Part shown: positions 27,962 through 36,857 of the stretch, one piece after another | How positions within the stretch are numbered: the stretch's first letter is position 1 | Layout: every line of letters begins with the position of its first letter | Assembly: GCF_900129325.1 (NCBI RefSeq) | Contig: NZ_FQUP01000001.1 | Location: 620,001 to 684,000, forward strand | DNA from: Kaistia soli DSM 19436 | GTDB lineage: Bacteria; Pseudomonadota; Alphaproteobacteria; Rhizobiales; Kaistiaceae | Direction: 5' to 3' | Length of the DNA stretch: 64,000 nt | The notes under the pieces: generated by a model | Seen by the model: the letters and a program-made list of their open reading frames with translations, nothing else | Told to the model about the DNA's origin: nothing | The model's database searches: none | Position numbers and translations under genes: made by a program

Positions 27962-29914
27962 ATGATGCCGATTACTAAGAAGCAAGAGTTCTGGGACAAT
28001 CTGATTCCGCTGAAGGGCGGGCTCTTCGGCGAGCAGCTCGCCGGCTGGAGACCGGGCCCGGCCGCGCGATTGGGGCTCGGCTGCCGCATCCTGGCGGACC
28101 AGCGGATCGACGTCGCGCCTAACGTCGCGCTCGCTGCCGATGTCTACCTTCCGAAGGTTCCGGGGCGCTATCCCGCCGTTATCGCCTTCGCCGCCTATTC
28201 CAAGGAGCTGCAGGCCGCCGGTGCGCCGACGGGCTCCAACGAGGCCGGCAGCCCCCCGGTGTTCACCGATCGCGGCTATGCCCATATCATCGTGGCCCGC
28301 CGCGGCATGGGCCGCTCGACCGGTGCCGACGCCGTCTATCTGAACGACACGGACGTCGCCGACCACGCCGTGGTCATTCAATGGGCCGCGGCGCAGCCCT
28401 GGTGTGACGGGCAGGTCGCGCTCTTCGGCACGTCCTACTATGGCATGACCCAGCCGCAGGTAGCGCGGCTTCGCCAAGCGGCCTTGAAGGGCTTTTTCGC
28501 CATCGAGATGTGCACGGACTTCTTTCGCCACATCGCCATGTTCGGCGGCTCACCCCAGCCCGATTTTTTTGCGACATGGATGGGCGCCAATTTCACGCCG
28601 TTCCAGTTCAAGCTGCATGTGCCGCCGCTGCTGCGCGCGATGGCTAGCCACATCACCAACTCGCCGCTCAAACGGCTGTGGTGGCCACAACTGAAGAAGC
28701 GCATGACGCGGGTCATGCGAGGATTCCGGAACGAAACGCCGACAAGGGCTTCGCTCGGATTGTTCGCCGCCCTCATGCTCGACGGCAAGACCCGCGCCAG
28801 CAGCGTCCTGCCGGCCGGCCCTTCCGGCGCGCTGGGCGACATCGCGGTCCCGTTCGTGGTCGTTCAAAACCCCGGCTATCTCAATCTGCACCAGTTCGGC
28901 GCCTATGACCTGTTCGAGAACGCCGGCACGCCAGCTGCCAGCAAATGGCTGATCATCGGATCTCCCGCCTATGAACTGCCCGCCTATCACTGGCAACTCG
29001 AGGCGCTCGCCTTCTTCGACCATCTCCTCTACGGCGCCGACAATGGCTATGCGAGCCAGGCGCGGGTGCGCTACTGGCGCCAGGGCGCCAGGACCTACGG
29101 CTCTGCAGAAGACTGGCCGCCTCCGCAGAGTGCGCCGCTACGGCTCTATCTCGCATCGAATGGCGCCGACAGGACCACGCACTGTCTGACGCCAGAGCCG
29201 CCGACCGACGGTCTGAAGAACCGCTGGGCGGCCGTCCCTCCGGGCGCTACGCTTGCAGCCGGCTTCGACGAGGTCACCAATCAATCCCTCGTCTTCGAAC
29301 TGTCGATCGAGGACGAGATGGAACTGGCCGGCCCTGTGACGGTGAGTCTCGCCTTCAGCTCGAACGAAATCGATTCCCACGTCGTGGCCCGCACGGGCGT
29401 CGTTGCGGCTGACGGAAGTTACACGATCCTGTCGATGGGCATGATCCGGCCGGCGTGCCGACGGATCGACGAGACCCGCTCCACAGCCACTGAGATCGCC
29501 ATCGACGTTGACACACCGGAGCCGCTCGTGCGGGACGTTCCGGTGATGCTCCGCTTCAGCCTGACGCCGCAGCCGGTCCTGCTGCGGCCCGGCGAGCGCT
29601 TTCGCCTCGACATCGGAAGTCGCACGGATCTCCTGCGCAGCGATGTGAGCCACGGCTACGCGCAATTCGACATGCAGGTTCCGCCCTATTTCGCGCGCAA
29701 CGCCGTCCACTACGGCGAGGACAGCTTCATCGAAATGAGGCACGTAGCGAGTATCCGATCTCTGCGATGGGGCTCTGCAGAAAATTGGCAGCCCGAACCC
29801 GCGAGACGCCGGTCGCCTCGGCCAGCCGGCAGATCGCGCCCAATCGCACGAATGCCCGCCTTGCCAGATCCGATGCGCCGCGTCGCTAGCCCGCAAGGAC
29901 CCGTCGGGCCGTAA
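27962..29914 (+). CDS. CocE/NonD family hydrolase (X-Pro dipeptidyl-peptidase S15 type)
   Basis: 650 residues. The S15 catalytic domain has VALAADVYLP, RRGMGRSTG and the nucleophile motif GTSYYGMTQ near residue 160. The C-terminal jelly-roll domain is visible from about residue 430 (ELAGPVTVSLAFSS, RFRLDIGSR, YFARNAVHYG). Relatives include cocaine esterase, alpha-amino-acid ester hydrolases and acylases. The final 55 residues are Arg/Pro-rich and do not look native; the gene's decayed copy ends soon after the YFARNAVHYG block, so the stop here may have been lost. It sits downstream of the NHLP-like pair and may act on an ester or amide made by the same operon. Confidence 0.82.
   Translation: MMPITKKQEFWDNLIPLKGGLFGEQLAGWRPGPAARLGLGCRILADQRIDVAPNVALAADVYLPKVPGRYPAVIAFAAYSKELQAAGAPTGSNEAGSPPVFTDRGYAHIIVARRGMGRSTGADAVYLNDTDVADHAVVIQWAAAQPWCDGQVALFGTSYYGMTQPQVARLRQAALKGFFAIEMCTDFFRHIAMFGGSPQPDFFATWMGANFTPFQFKLHVPPLLRAMASHITNSPLKRLWWPQLKKRMTRVMRGFRNETPTRASLGLFAALMLDGKTRASSVLPAGPSGALGDIAVPFVVVQNPGYLNLHQFGAYDLFENAGTPAASKWLIIGSPAYELPAYHWQLEALAFFDHLLYGADNGYASQARVRYWRQGARTYGSAEDWPPPQSAPLRLYLASNGADRTTHCLTPEPPTDGLKNRWAAVPPGATLAAGFDEVTNQSLVFELSIEDEMELAGPVTVSLAFSSNEIDSHVVARTGVVAADGSYTILSMGMIRPACRRIDETRSTATEIAIDVDTPEPLVRDVPVMLRFSLTPQPVLLRPGERFRLDIGSRTDLLRSDVSHGYAQFDMQVPPYFARNAVHYGEDSFIEMRHVASIRSLRWGSAENWQPEPARRRSPRPAGRSRPIARMPALPDPMRRVASPQGPVGP
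29432..29740 (+). repeat. Direct repeat copy A (3' part of the CocE gene)
   Basis: This stretch of the intact hydrolase gene recurs at 31063-31371 with about ten differences, mostly in the last 60 bases. The first 240 bases differ at only a few positions. Upstream of it the two copies are much more divergent. Confidence 0.9.
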
Positions 29915-30047
29915 ACCGTCTGGGTCATGCGCAGGCCGCACCGGCGCCGAACGGCCACCTGCAGCCATCGACCGCCATAAGGTGAACCGGGACCCCGCGC
30001 GGCCCGCCACCCGCCGAGGCCAAGGCGCGCAAAATCTCCACCCTTTG

Positions 30048-30611
30048 ATGTTAGTCTATGTCAGTCCCTCGATGCTTGAGGAGCGCGCGAATTTGGGTGG
30101 CGTACCGATATCTGTAATTTTGTGCGTGGTCGGCGCGGGGATCGGCTTCCTCGTCACGCGGCTCAACGACTGGATCGTCGAAAGCCGCGAATTCCGACGG
30201 GCCAGCCGGCATCTTCGGACCGAGGCGGCCAATGTCATACGTCACTATACTATTACTCAGGAAAAGCTCGCCGGGCATGAGACTGAGGTCGCTTGGCGCA
30301 ACGTCGTGAATCTCGAGATCGGCCGATTCTATGGCAGTGGTTTGGGCACATTCGACATGAGCGCGCTCCGCCTCTTCGACGAACCGGTCGCCGAAGAGGC
30401 AATGTATCTGATGCTCACGATCCGCAATAACAATGCCTATATAGACCAAGCTAAGCTGCACCTCGCTTCTGGTGACAAGGAGCAATTTAACGACGTTTGC
30501 CAGGAACTGACCGAACGCTGCCAGCTGACCATCGAGCGGGCCCGGCGGACGGAAGATATGCTTCGCAGCGGCTCCTATCGACTTCGATCGCCGATCAAGG
30601 GGACTGTATAG
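30048..30611 (+). CDS. Orphan membrane-anchored protein, function unknown
   Basis: 187 residues from the ATG at 30048; a start at 30072 is also possible. One N-terminal transmembrane helix (VPISVILCVVGAGIGFLV) is followed by a soluble helical domain with DWIVESREFRRASRHLRTEA and a C-terminal coiled region (ELTERCQLTIERARRTED). No family is recognised. Its G+C content and codon use are visibly less extreme than its neighbours, with many AAT, ATA and TTT codons, which suggests recent acquisition. It lies between the intact CocE gene and its decayed copy. Confidence 0.55.
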   Translation: MLVYVSPSMLEERANLGGVPISVILCVVGAGIGFLVTRLNDWIVESREFRRASRHLRTEAANVIRHYTITQEKLAGHETEVAWRNVVNLEIGRFYGSGLGTFDMSALRLFDEPVAEEAMYLMLTIRNNNAYIDQAKLHLASGDKEQFNDVCQELTERCQLTIERARRTEDMLRSGSYRLRSPIKGTV

Positions 30612-30934
30612 GGCGCCGCACCCAACCGACGATACAGCGACGCCGAAAGGCGTCTCGCACTCGTTGTCCGCAGTATCGGAACGCGTCGTTACGAGCCAGT
30701 CCGCTGAATGATGCGCGCCGCCGCAAATGCGCTGAGCGACCTGGGATTTCGATGTTGGGGCTCGAATTTCCCTTCGTTCTGCGCAGAAATTCCTTCCGTG
30801 GCTATTAAGGGAATTCGGGACGAAGTCCGTTGAATTTCAGTGCGTTATGCCGCCTTCCAGTGCCACATGAACGCCCGGACAGTGCGAACTCCCTCTGGTT
30901 TCCCTATATTGATGGAATTCGCGCGCCCCTCACG
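30612..30934. other. Spacer without recognisable gene
   Basis: About 320 bp after the orphan membrane protein. No ribosome-site-led ORF, RNA gene or repeat is seen. Moderate G+C like the preceding gene. Confidence 0.5.
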
Positions 30935-31401
30935 GCCGGCTTCGACGAGGTCGCCAATCAATGCCTCGCCTTCGAAATGCCGATCGAGAACGAAATGGAG
31001 TTCACCGGGCCCGTGGTAGCGCGCATCGGCCTCGTCGCGGCGGACGGAAGCTACAAGATGCTTCGATGGGCATGATCCGGCCGGCGTGCCGCAGGATCGA
31101 CGAGACCCGCTCCACAGCCACTGAGATCGCCATCGACGTCGACACACCGGAGCCGCTCGTGCGGGACGTTCCGGTGATGCTCCGCTTCAGCCTGACGCCG
31201 CAGCCGGTCCTGCTGCGGCCCGGCGAGCGCTTTCGCCTCGACATCGGAAGTCGCACGGATCTCCTGCGCAGCGATGTGAGCCACGGCTACGCGCAATTCG
31301 ACATGCAGGTTCCGCCATATTTCGCGCGCAACGCCGTCCACTATGGCAAGGACAACTTTGTCGAGATGAGGCGCGCGGCCAGTGGCCGACCACTGCAATA
31401 G
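30935..31401 (+). pseudogene. Decayed 3' fragment of a second CocE hydrolase gene
   Basis: The DNA matches the C-terminal domain of the intact hydrolase from GFDEV onward. Relative to that gene it lacks 45 bp (15 codons after GPV) and one further base before SMGM, which breaks the frame. The catalytic domain is absent. The fragment ends with its own stop after FVEMRRAASGRPLQ, which probably shows where the intact gene once ended. A non-functional remnant is the simplest reading. Confidence 0.85.
31063..31371 (+). repeat. Direct repeat copy B (in the decayed CocE fragment)
   Basis: Partner of the repeat at 29432-29740, offset by 1631 bp. Near identity here against strong divergence just upstream suggests a recent conversion or recombination tract. 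Confidence 0.9.
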
Positions 31402-31664
31402 CCAAAAGTGGCGGTCGAGTTCGCGGCAGACACGCGGGTGATAGTGGCAAGTGCACGCGCTTTGTACGCTTCGGCGACATTCGTGCAGATCGCGGCGAAT
31501 GGCAGGTCTTGGGGAACGGGTTCGGGCCCTTCGCCGTCCGAAATGAGGGCGCGAAGCGGACCACGCTGCAGCTCAGCTGGGAATGTCCCGAATACAGTCC
31601 TCCCAGGCCACCCGGCTATCCTGTATCAGAAGGAGCTGTTCCCTTGCGACGCCTGGAGCCTTGA
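31395..31664 (+). pseudogene. Startless open frame ending on the rpiR-type start codon
   Basis: A frame with no good start codon runs 90 codons and ends in TGATG, so its stop shares a base with the next gene's ATG. It reads CTRFVRFGDIRADRGEWQVL and later FGPFAVRNEGAKRTTLQLSW, which looks like protein but is not recognised. The stop/start overlap is what one expects of an operon partner, so this may be the 3' remnant of a lost gene. One copy of the 27-bp dispersed repeat lies inside it. Confidence 0.3.
31536..31562 (+). repeat. 27-bp dispersed repeat, copy 1
   Basis: Follows GTCCG-N6-GGGCGC-N2-AGCGGA. It aligns without gaps to the copies at 38577, 45268 and 48736. The ends GTCCG and CGGAC are complementary. 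Confidence 0.6.
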
Positions 31665-32527
31665 TGAGTTCGAACCGAAGCAGCGACGCGACTGCGGCCG
31701 AACGCGACGCTGATCGCAGCATTCTCAATCGCCTTCAGGACGAGATCGAGCACTTGCCGAGCGCGCTCGCGCGCATCGCCAAATATATCGTGGAGAACCC
31801 GGAAAAGGTCCTCCGGCAGTCCGTTTCGCAGCTCGGTGAATATTCGGGCAGCGGCGAGGCCAGCATCCTGCGGCTCTGCCGACAAATCGGCTTTACGGGC
31901 TTTCGGGATTTCAAGCTCGCCCTCGCCGCCGAGGTCGGACGAACCGGCGTTCGACACAATATGTTCGTCCGCAGCGAGGCCTCGATCGAGACGCTCGAAC
32001 AGGCGCTCGTTCAAAATCTCGCCATGGCCCGCAGCCACTGCGACCCGGAGACGCTGGATGCCGTGGCGTCGGTCCTGGCAACCAGCCGGCGGATCGACCT
32101 TTTTGGCGCGGGCATGTCCGGGATCGTGGCGGAGATGTTCGGCTTCCGGTTCTTGCGCGCCGGGCTTACCGCCCTCGTATTCCGCAACACGAACATGGCG
32201 CATGAAGTCGCCAACGGGCTCGGCCCCGGCTGTGTCGCGATCGGCATCTCGATCTCCGGGCTCACGATGGATACCGTCAAGTTTCTGAAAGGGGCCCATG
32301 ATGCGGGCGCCACGACCGTCGCGGTCACCAACCGCAGTCGAAGCCCCCTCGGCGACATCGCCGATTTTCGCCTGCAAGCCGCTGGACTGGACGACTATCC
32401 GATCGGTGATACGCTGACGGCGACTGTCGGCAAGATCTTCGTCCTCGAATGCCTGATGCTGAGCCTTGCGCGGCATATGCCGGCCACACCTTTTATGGAG
32501 CAAAACTCCATAACGTCATCTTCATGA
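31664..32527 (+). CDS. MurR/RpiR family transcriptional regulator (HTH plus SIS)
   Basis: 287 residues from the ATG at 31664. Residues 15-90 are the RpiR helix-turn-helix (LPSALARIAKYIVENPEKV, GSGEASILRLCRQIGFTGF). Residues 125-265 are a SIS sugar-phosphate-binding domain (RRIDLFGAGMSGIVAEM, AIGISISGLTMDTV). Such regulators sense phosphosugars or related phosphates. It precedes an importer with a phosphodiesterase and a phosphatase in the same orientation, 41 bp from the first transporter gene, and probably controls them. Confidence 0.87.
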   Translation: MSSNRSSDATAAERDADRSILNRLQDEIEHLPSALARIAKYIVENPEKVLRQSVSQLGEYSGSGEASILRLCRQIGFTGFRDFKLALAAEVGRTGVRHNMFVRSEASIETLEQALVQNLAMARSHCDPETLDAVASVLATSRRIDLFGAGMSGIVAEMFGFRFLRAGLTALVFRNTNMAHEVANGLGPGCVAIGISISGLTMDTVKFLKGAHDAGATTVAVTNRSRSPLGDIADFRLQAAGLDDYPIGDTLTATVGKIFVLECLMLSLARHMPATPFMEQNSITSSS

Positions 32528-32568
32528 AATAAAACACCACTAACGTTCCGCCATCGCAGGAGAGCGAG

Positions 32569-33717
32569 ATGGCGGGCGCAGAGCTTCATATCGATCGGAT
32601 TGCCAAGCGCTTCGGCGCGGGACAGGTGCTGCGCGACGTCTCGCTTGAGATTGCGGCGGGCGAGTTCGTGACGCTGCTCGGACCGTCCGGCTGCGGCAAA
32701 TCCACATTGCTGCGCATCATCGCCGGGCTTGAACGAGCGGACCGAGGCAGCGTTCGCGCCGGCGGACGTCAGCTCGATCCGCTCGCCCCCAAGGATCGAG
32801 GCCTCGCCTTCGTCTTTCAGAGCTATGCGCTCTATCCTCACCTCTCGGTCTTCGACAATATCGCCGCGCCCCTTGTGATGCGCGAATTGAGCAGTCTCGA
32901 GCGGCTGCCCTTCGTCGGCCGGCGCCTGGCCGGCTCCGCCGCGCGGCATCGATCGATCGACGATCGCGTTCGCCGCACGGCGAAGATCCTGCAACTGGAA
33001 GCGCTGCTCGATCGTCGTCCCGCGGCCCTCTCCGGCGGTCAGCGCCAGCGGGTGGCACTCGGAAGAGCCCTCGTGCGCGAACCGCAGATCTTCTTGATGG
33101 ACGAGCCGCTCGCCAATCTCGACGCGGGATTGCGCATCCATACGCGTGGCGAGATTGCACGCCTGCATCGGGAAGTCGGCGCCACGACGCTGTTCGTGAC
33201 GCACGACCAGAGCGAGGCGACCGCGCTGTCCGATCGGGTCGCCGTGATGTTCGGCGGTGAAGTTCGGCAGTTCGCCTCGCCGGTCGAACTCTACCGCAAT
33301 CCCGTCGATCTCGATGTGGCGCGTTTTCTGACCCAGCCCTTCCTCAACACATTGCCGGTGGACGCACCGGTGCAAGGAGCCGTCCGGATCGGCGAGTGCC
33401 GGGTACCGGTCCGCGACGCCGTCGGCGTTTCCGAGCCCGGCGTCCTGGCGTTCCGGTCCGAACATGCGTCGCTGGTACTGTCCGGGACGGGCGGTCATAT
33501 GCCGGTCACCGTGAAGCGGATCGAGCATTCGGGGGCCGAGGCACATGTCTTCGTCAGCGCCCCGGACGGGATCGACCTGGTGGTCCGCGCGCCGGCGGAG
33601 CTTGCCGTGCGGCTTCGTCCCGGCCTCGCGGTGCATCTTGCCATCGACACGGACAGAGCCTGGTTCTTCCCACGAAACGGTCGTCGCTCGGCTGTGGCCC
33701 GCGACGAGGCGGCCTGA
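32569..33717 (+). CDS. ABC transporter ATP-binding protein, UgpC/MalK class
   Basis: 382 residues. Walker A GPSGCGKST (residue 40), Q-loop VFQSYALYPHLSV, signature LSGGQRQRVALGRAL, Walker B IFLMDEPLANLD and H-loop TLFVTHDQSEA are intact. A C-terminal TOBE-like regulatory domain of about 130 residues marks the MalK/UgpC group that serves sugar and glycerol-phosphate importers. An insertion between the Q-loop and the signature (LVMRELSSLERLPFVGRRLAG) is longer than usual. AGGAGAG precedes the ATG. It energises the permease pair encoded next. Confidence 0.9.
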   Translation: MAGAELHIDRIAKRFGAGQVLRDVSLEIAAGEFVTLLGPSGCGKSTLLRIIAGLERADRGSVRAGGRQLDPLAPKDRGLAFVFQSYALYPHLSVFDNIAAPLVMRELSSLERLPFVGRRLAGSAARHRSIDDRVRRTAKILQLEALLDRRPAALSGGQRQRVALGRALVREPQIFLMDEPLANLDAGLRIHTRGEIARLHREVGATTLFVTHDQSEATALSDRVAVMFGGEVRQFASPVELYRNPVDLDVARFLTQPFLNTLPVDAPVQGAVRIGECRVPVRDAVGVSEPGVLAFRSEHASLVLSGTGGHMPVTVKRIEHSGAEAHVFVSAPDGIDLVVRAPAELAVRLRPGLAVHLAIDTDRAWFFPRNGRRSAVARDEAA

Positions 33718-33718
33718 C

Positions 33719-34669
33719 ATGGCCGCGCTCGCTGGTCCCGCCTTGTCCAGGCCCGAGGCGCCGATGCCGTCCTGGACGGTCCATGCGGCCCAGCGACGCG
33801 CTGCCATGGCGCTGACTGCGCCGGCGACGCTGCTCCTCGTGGCGCTTCTGCTCGGCCCGGCCATGCTGGTGCTCGTGCTCTCTTTCACGAATGCCTCGCT
33901 CGGGCTCGGGGGGATGACATTTGTCGGCCTCGGCAACTACGCACGCATGCTGACCGACCCCGGCTTTGCGACGAGCCTTCGCAACACAGCCCTCTATGTC
34001 GCGATCGTCGTTCCCGCCTCGATCGGGCTCGGTCTTGCGGCGGCGATCCTGATCGAGCGCGTCTCCGTCTTCGGATCCTTCTATCGCGCCGCTTATTTCC
34101 TGCCGGTCGCGGCGACACTGGTGGCGCTCTCGACAGCTTGGGAAGCGATCCTGCATCCAAGCTTCGGCCTCGCAAACATGGCTCTCGGGCTCGTGGGAAT
34201 CGGGCCGATCCGCTTCCTCTCCGATCCCGCGACGGCGCTCTACACCCTCGCGGGCATCGGGATATGGCAGCTCGTCGGCTTCAACATGATCCTCTTTCTC
34301 GCCGGCCTCTCGTCGATCCCCGAGGAACTCTATGAGGCAGCGGCCATCGACGGCGCCGATCGCGGGTTGAAGCGCTTCCTGCTGGTCACCTGGCCAATGC
34401 TGGCGCCCGTGACGCTGTTCGCGACGGTGATGACGATCATTCGCGGCTTCTCGGTCTTCGAGACAGTTGTCGTCCTGACCGAGGGCGGGCCGATGCGCTC
34501 GACCACGGTCATTCTCTACACCTTCTACGAAGAGGGCTTCCGCTACTTCCGCGCCGGCTATGCCTCGGCGATCGCCGTATCGTTCTTTCTCTTCGTGACG
34601 ACGCTCTCGCTGCTGCAGATGCGTCTTGCCGAGCCGCGCAGGACACGAAACGGCGGAGCCGCATCATGA
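33719..34669 (+). CDS. ABC transporter permease, UgpA/MalF class
   Basis: 316 residues from the ATG one base after the ATPase stop. Six membrane segments are expected; the first is LTAPATLLLVALLLGPAML. The EAA loop that docks with the ATPase reads EELYEAAAIDGADRGLKRFLLVTWPML (as EELYEAAAIDGAD and FLLVTWPML). This is the first half of an importer of the CUT1 carbohydrate/glycerol-phosphate group. It overlaps the next permease by 4 bp (ATGA). Confidence 0.9.
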   Translation: MAALAGPALSRPEAPMPSWTVHAAQRRAAMALTAPATLLLVALLLGPAMLVLVLSFTNASLGLGGMTFVGLGNYARMLTDPGFATSLRNTALYVAIVVPASIGLGLAAAILIERVSVFGSFYRAAYFLPVAATLVALSTAWEAILHPSFGLANMALGLVGIGPIRFLSDPATALYTLAGIGIWQLVGFNMILFLAGLSSIPEELYEAAAIDGADRGLKRFLLVTWPMLAPVTLFATVMTIIRGFSVFETVVVLTEGGPMRSTTVILYTFYEEGFRYFRAGYASAIAVSFFLFVTTLSLLQMRLAEPRRTRNGGAAS

Positions 34670-35502
34670 TGGTGCGTCCACAGTCACGGGCCGCGGCCGT
34701 CGCCACCCATGGCGTGCTGATGCTCGGTGCCGCCATCATGTTGCTGCCGTTCCTATGGATGGTCCTCGCCTCGCTGACACCGCAGAGCGAGATCTTCAGC
34801 GGCGCGCTGCTGCCTCATCCGAGCCTTGCGGGCGCCGTCGAGAATTACGGCACGGCAATGACGCGGATCCCGCTGCTGCGCTTCATGGTCAATGGCGTCG
34901 TCGTCTGCCTCGCGATCGTCCTGCTGCAGATCGCCATCGCAATCCCCTGCGGCTATGCGCTGGCCAAGCTGTCGTTTCCCGGCCGGGCCTGGCTGATGGC
35001 GGCCGTGTTGCTCGGCCTTCTGGTGCCGGTGCAGATCCCGACCATTCCCGTCTATATCGCGCTGGCCAAGGCAGGACTGCTCGACAGCTATGGTGCGCTG
35101 GTCCTGCCCTGGATCATCTCGGTCTTCGCGATCTTCCTGTTCCGACAGTTCTTCGTGACCTTTCCGGACGAGATCCTCGATGCCGCCCGGCTCGATGGCT
35201 TCAGCGAGTTCTCGATCGCCTGGCGGATCATCCTGCCGACGGCCTGGCCGGCGATCGCCGCCTTTTCGATCTTCTCCGTCGTCGCCCACTGGAACGACCT
35301 TTACTGGCCGCTGGTGGTCGTGACCGATCCCGACCTGATGACGCCTGCGCTTGGCATCGCCTATTTCCGCCAGCTCGGCGAGGGCGCCGGCCAGGTCGGA
35401 GCGCTCATGGCCGGCGGCGTGGTCGTCACCGCGCCGATGGTCGTCCTCTTCCTCGCCATGCAGAAGCACTTTGTCCGCGGACTGGTCATCGGCCGGCACT
35501 GA
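34666..35502 (+). CDS. ABC transporter permease, UgpE/MalG class
   Basis: 278 residues. Six membrane helices and the EAA motif DEILDAARLDGFSEFSIAWRIILPTA (DEILDAARLDGFSEF, IAWRIILPTA) are visible. QKHFVRGLVIGRH near the C-terminus is close to the MalG/UgpE ending (FVRGLTAGAVKG type). It pairs with the preceding permease to form the membrane channel. It is translationally coupled to it through ATGA. Confidence 0.9.
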   Translation: MMVRPQSRAAAVATHGVLMLGAAIMLLPFLWMVLASLTPQSEIFSGALLPHPSLAGAVENYGTAMTRIPLLRFMVNGVVVCLAIVLLQIAIAIPCGYALAKLSFPGRAWLMAAVLLGLLVPVQIPTIPVYIALAKAGLLDSYGALVLPWIISVFAIFLFRQFFVTFPDEILDAARLDGFSEFSIAWRIILPTAWPAIAAFSIFSVVAHWNDLYWPLVVVTDPDLMTPALGIAYFRQLGEGAGQVGALMAGGVVVTAPMVVLFLAMQKHFVRGLVIGRH

Positions 35503-35538
35503 CCCGACCCTTCAACCGCCCCACCCCAGGAGAGTCTC

Positions 35539-36795
35539 ATGAGAGTTTTCGCTTCGACCCTTGCTGCCGGCCTGATGGCCGCTGGCATGGCCTCGGCTGC
35601 GCATGCCGATACGGTGCTCGACGTCTATTACGCCTGGCCGGAAATGGAAGTGATCCACACGCCGATCGCCGCGGCCTTCATGGCGGCGAACCCGGACGTG
35701 AAGATCAGCTACCGCGCGGCCGCGCCGGACTACAGCGAAGCGGCACAGACGCTGATCCGCCAGAGCATGGGCGGCCAGTTGCCCGACATCCATTATGTCG
35801 GCTTCAACATGTTGAAGCCGCTCGTCACCCGAGGCCTGATCAAGCCGATCGACGACCTCGTCGCCGACGACGATTTGACGGCGAAGGGGTATTCGGAGCA
35901 GGTGCTCTCCCTCGCGAAAATCGATGGCAAGCAGTATGGCCTGCCCTTCGCGATGTCGACGCCGGTCGTGTATCTGAATGCCGATCTCGTCGCCAAGGCC
36001 AGCGGCAATCCCGACAAGATCCCGACCGACTGGGATGGCTTCGTGGCTCTCGCCGGCAAGATCGCCGCGCTCGGCGACGGCACCGCCGGCATGTATTACG
36101 AACTCGGCTCCGACGACTGGACGACGCAGAATCTCGTTCGCAATTTCGGCGGCCAGATGATGAACGACGACGAGACGGCGATCACCTTCGACGGCGAGGC
36201 CGGACAGAAGGCGGTCGCCCTCTTCAAGCGCTTCCACACAGAAGGCGGCCAGCCGGCGATCGACCAGCGCTCCGCTCGGCAGATGTTCACGGCCGGCAAG
36301 CTCGGCTTCTATTTCGCCTCGGCCGGCGGCGTGCGGGGCTTCGAAAAGCAGATCGGCGATCGCTTCCATCTTCGCACCGCCCTGCAGCCGCTCGGCAGCG
36401 CCAACGCCACGATGCCGACCGGCGGCATGGTCGCCGTCATCCTGACGGACGACCCGGCCAAGCGCGCCGCCGCCTGGCGCTTCGTCAAATTCGCGACCGG
36501 CCCTGAAGGCCAGACCATCGTCGTGCCGAATACCGGCTACATGCCGACCAATACCATCGCGCTCAGCAAGGACTATCTCAGCGCCTTCTACGAGCAGCAT
36601 CCGAACTGGTACACCAGCGTGCTGCAGACGCCGCGTGCGCGTCCGTGGTTCGCCTGGCCGGGCGAAAATGGCGTCCAGATCGCGCAGATCATCCATGACG
36701 AGATGACCGGCATCGCCAATGGCTCCACGGCGCCCGACGCCGCGCTCGCCGACATGACGAGCGAGGTCAAGGCACTTCTGCCGGCCACCAATTAA
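35539..36795 (+). CDS. ABC transporter extracellular solute-binding protein (SBP_bac_1)
   Basis: 418 residues with a Sec signal peptide (MRVFASTLAAGLMAAGMASA, ending AHA). The mature protein has the SBP_bac_1 fold seen in UgpB and MalE, with blocks such as LPDIHYVGFNMLKPLV, GLPFAMSTPVVYLNADL and TGGMVAVIL. It delivers substrate to the two permeases. With a phosphodiesterase and a phosphatase downstream, a glycerophosphodiester or similar phosphorylated compound is the best guess for the ligand. AGGAGAG precedes the ATG. Confidence 0.9.
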   Translation: MRVFASTLAAGLMAAGMASAAHADTVLDVYYAWPEMEVIHTPIAAAFMAANPDVKISYRAAAPDYSEAAQTLIRQSMGGQLPDIHYVGFNMLKPLVTRGLIKPIDDLVADDDLTAKGYSEQVLSLAKIDGKQYGLPFAMSTPVVYLNADLVAKASGNPDKIPTDWDGFVALAGKIAALGDGTAGMYYELGSDDWTTQNLVRNFGGQMMNDDETAITFDGEAGQKAVALFKRFHTEGGQPAIDQRSARQMFTAGKLGFYFASAGGVRGFEKQIGDRFHLRTALQPLGSANATMPTGGMVAVILTDDPAKRAAAWRFVKFATGPEGQTIVVPNTGYMPTNTIALSKDYLSAFYEQHPNWYTSVLQTPRARPWFAWPGENGVQIAQIIHDEMTGIANGSTAPDAALADMTSEVKALLPATN

Positions 36796-36810
36796 AACAT
36801 CGAACGACGC

Positions 36811-36842
36811 GGCGCCGGAGGCACGACCTTCGGCGCCCTTCA
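36811..36842 (+). terminator. Hairpin between binding-protein and phosphodiesterase genes
   Basis: GGCGCCG and CGGCGCC pair, with GAGG/CCTT extending the stem, followed by CTTCAT. It has no real T-run, so it more likely stabilises the upstream mRNA or only partly terminates, raising binding protein over enzyme output. Confidence 0.4.
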
Positions 36843-36857
36843 TCAGGAACACCCGTC

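Noticed and set aside
29745-29900. Minus-strand stretch reading RLAEATGVSRVRAANFLQ, like a helix-turn-helix
   Set aside because: Only about 30 residues in a frame with no start or continuation, and it overlaps the CocE tail. Too little to call.
34626-36506. 626-codon plus-strand frame across the second permease and binding protein
   Set aside because: Overlaps two well-supported genes in a different frame, and its translation is Arg/Pro-rich without motifs.
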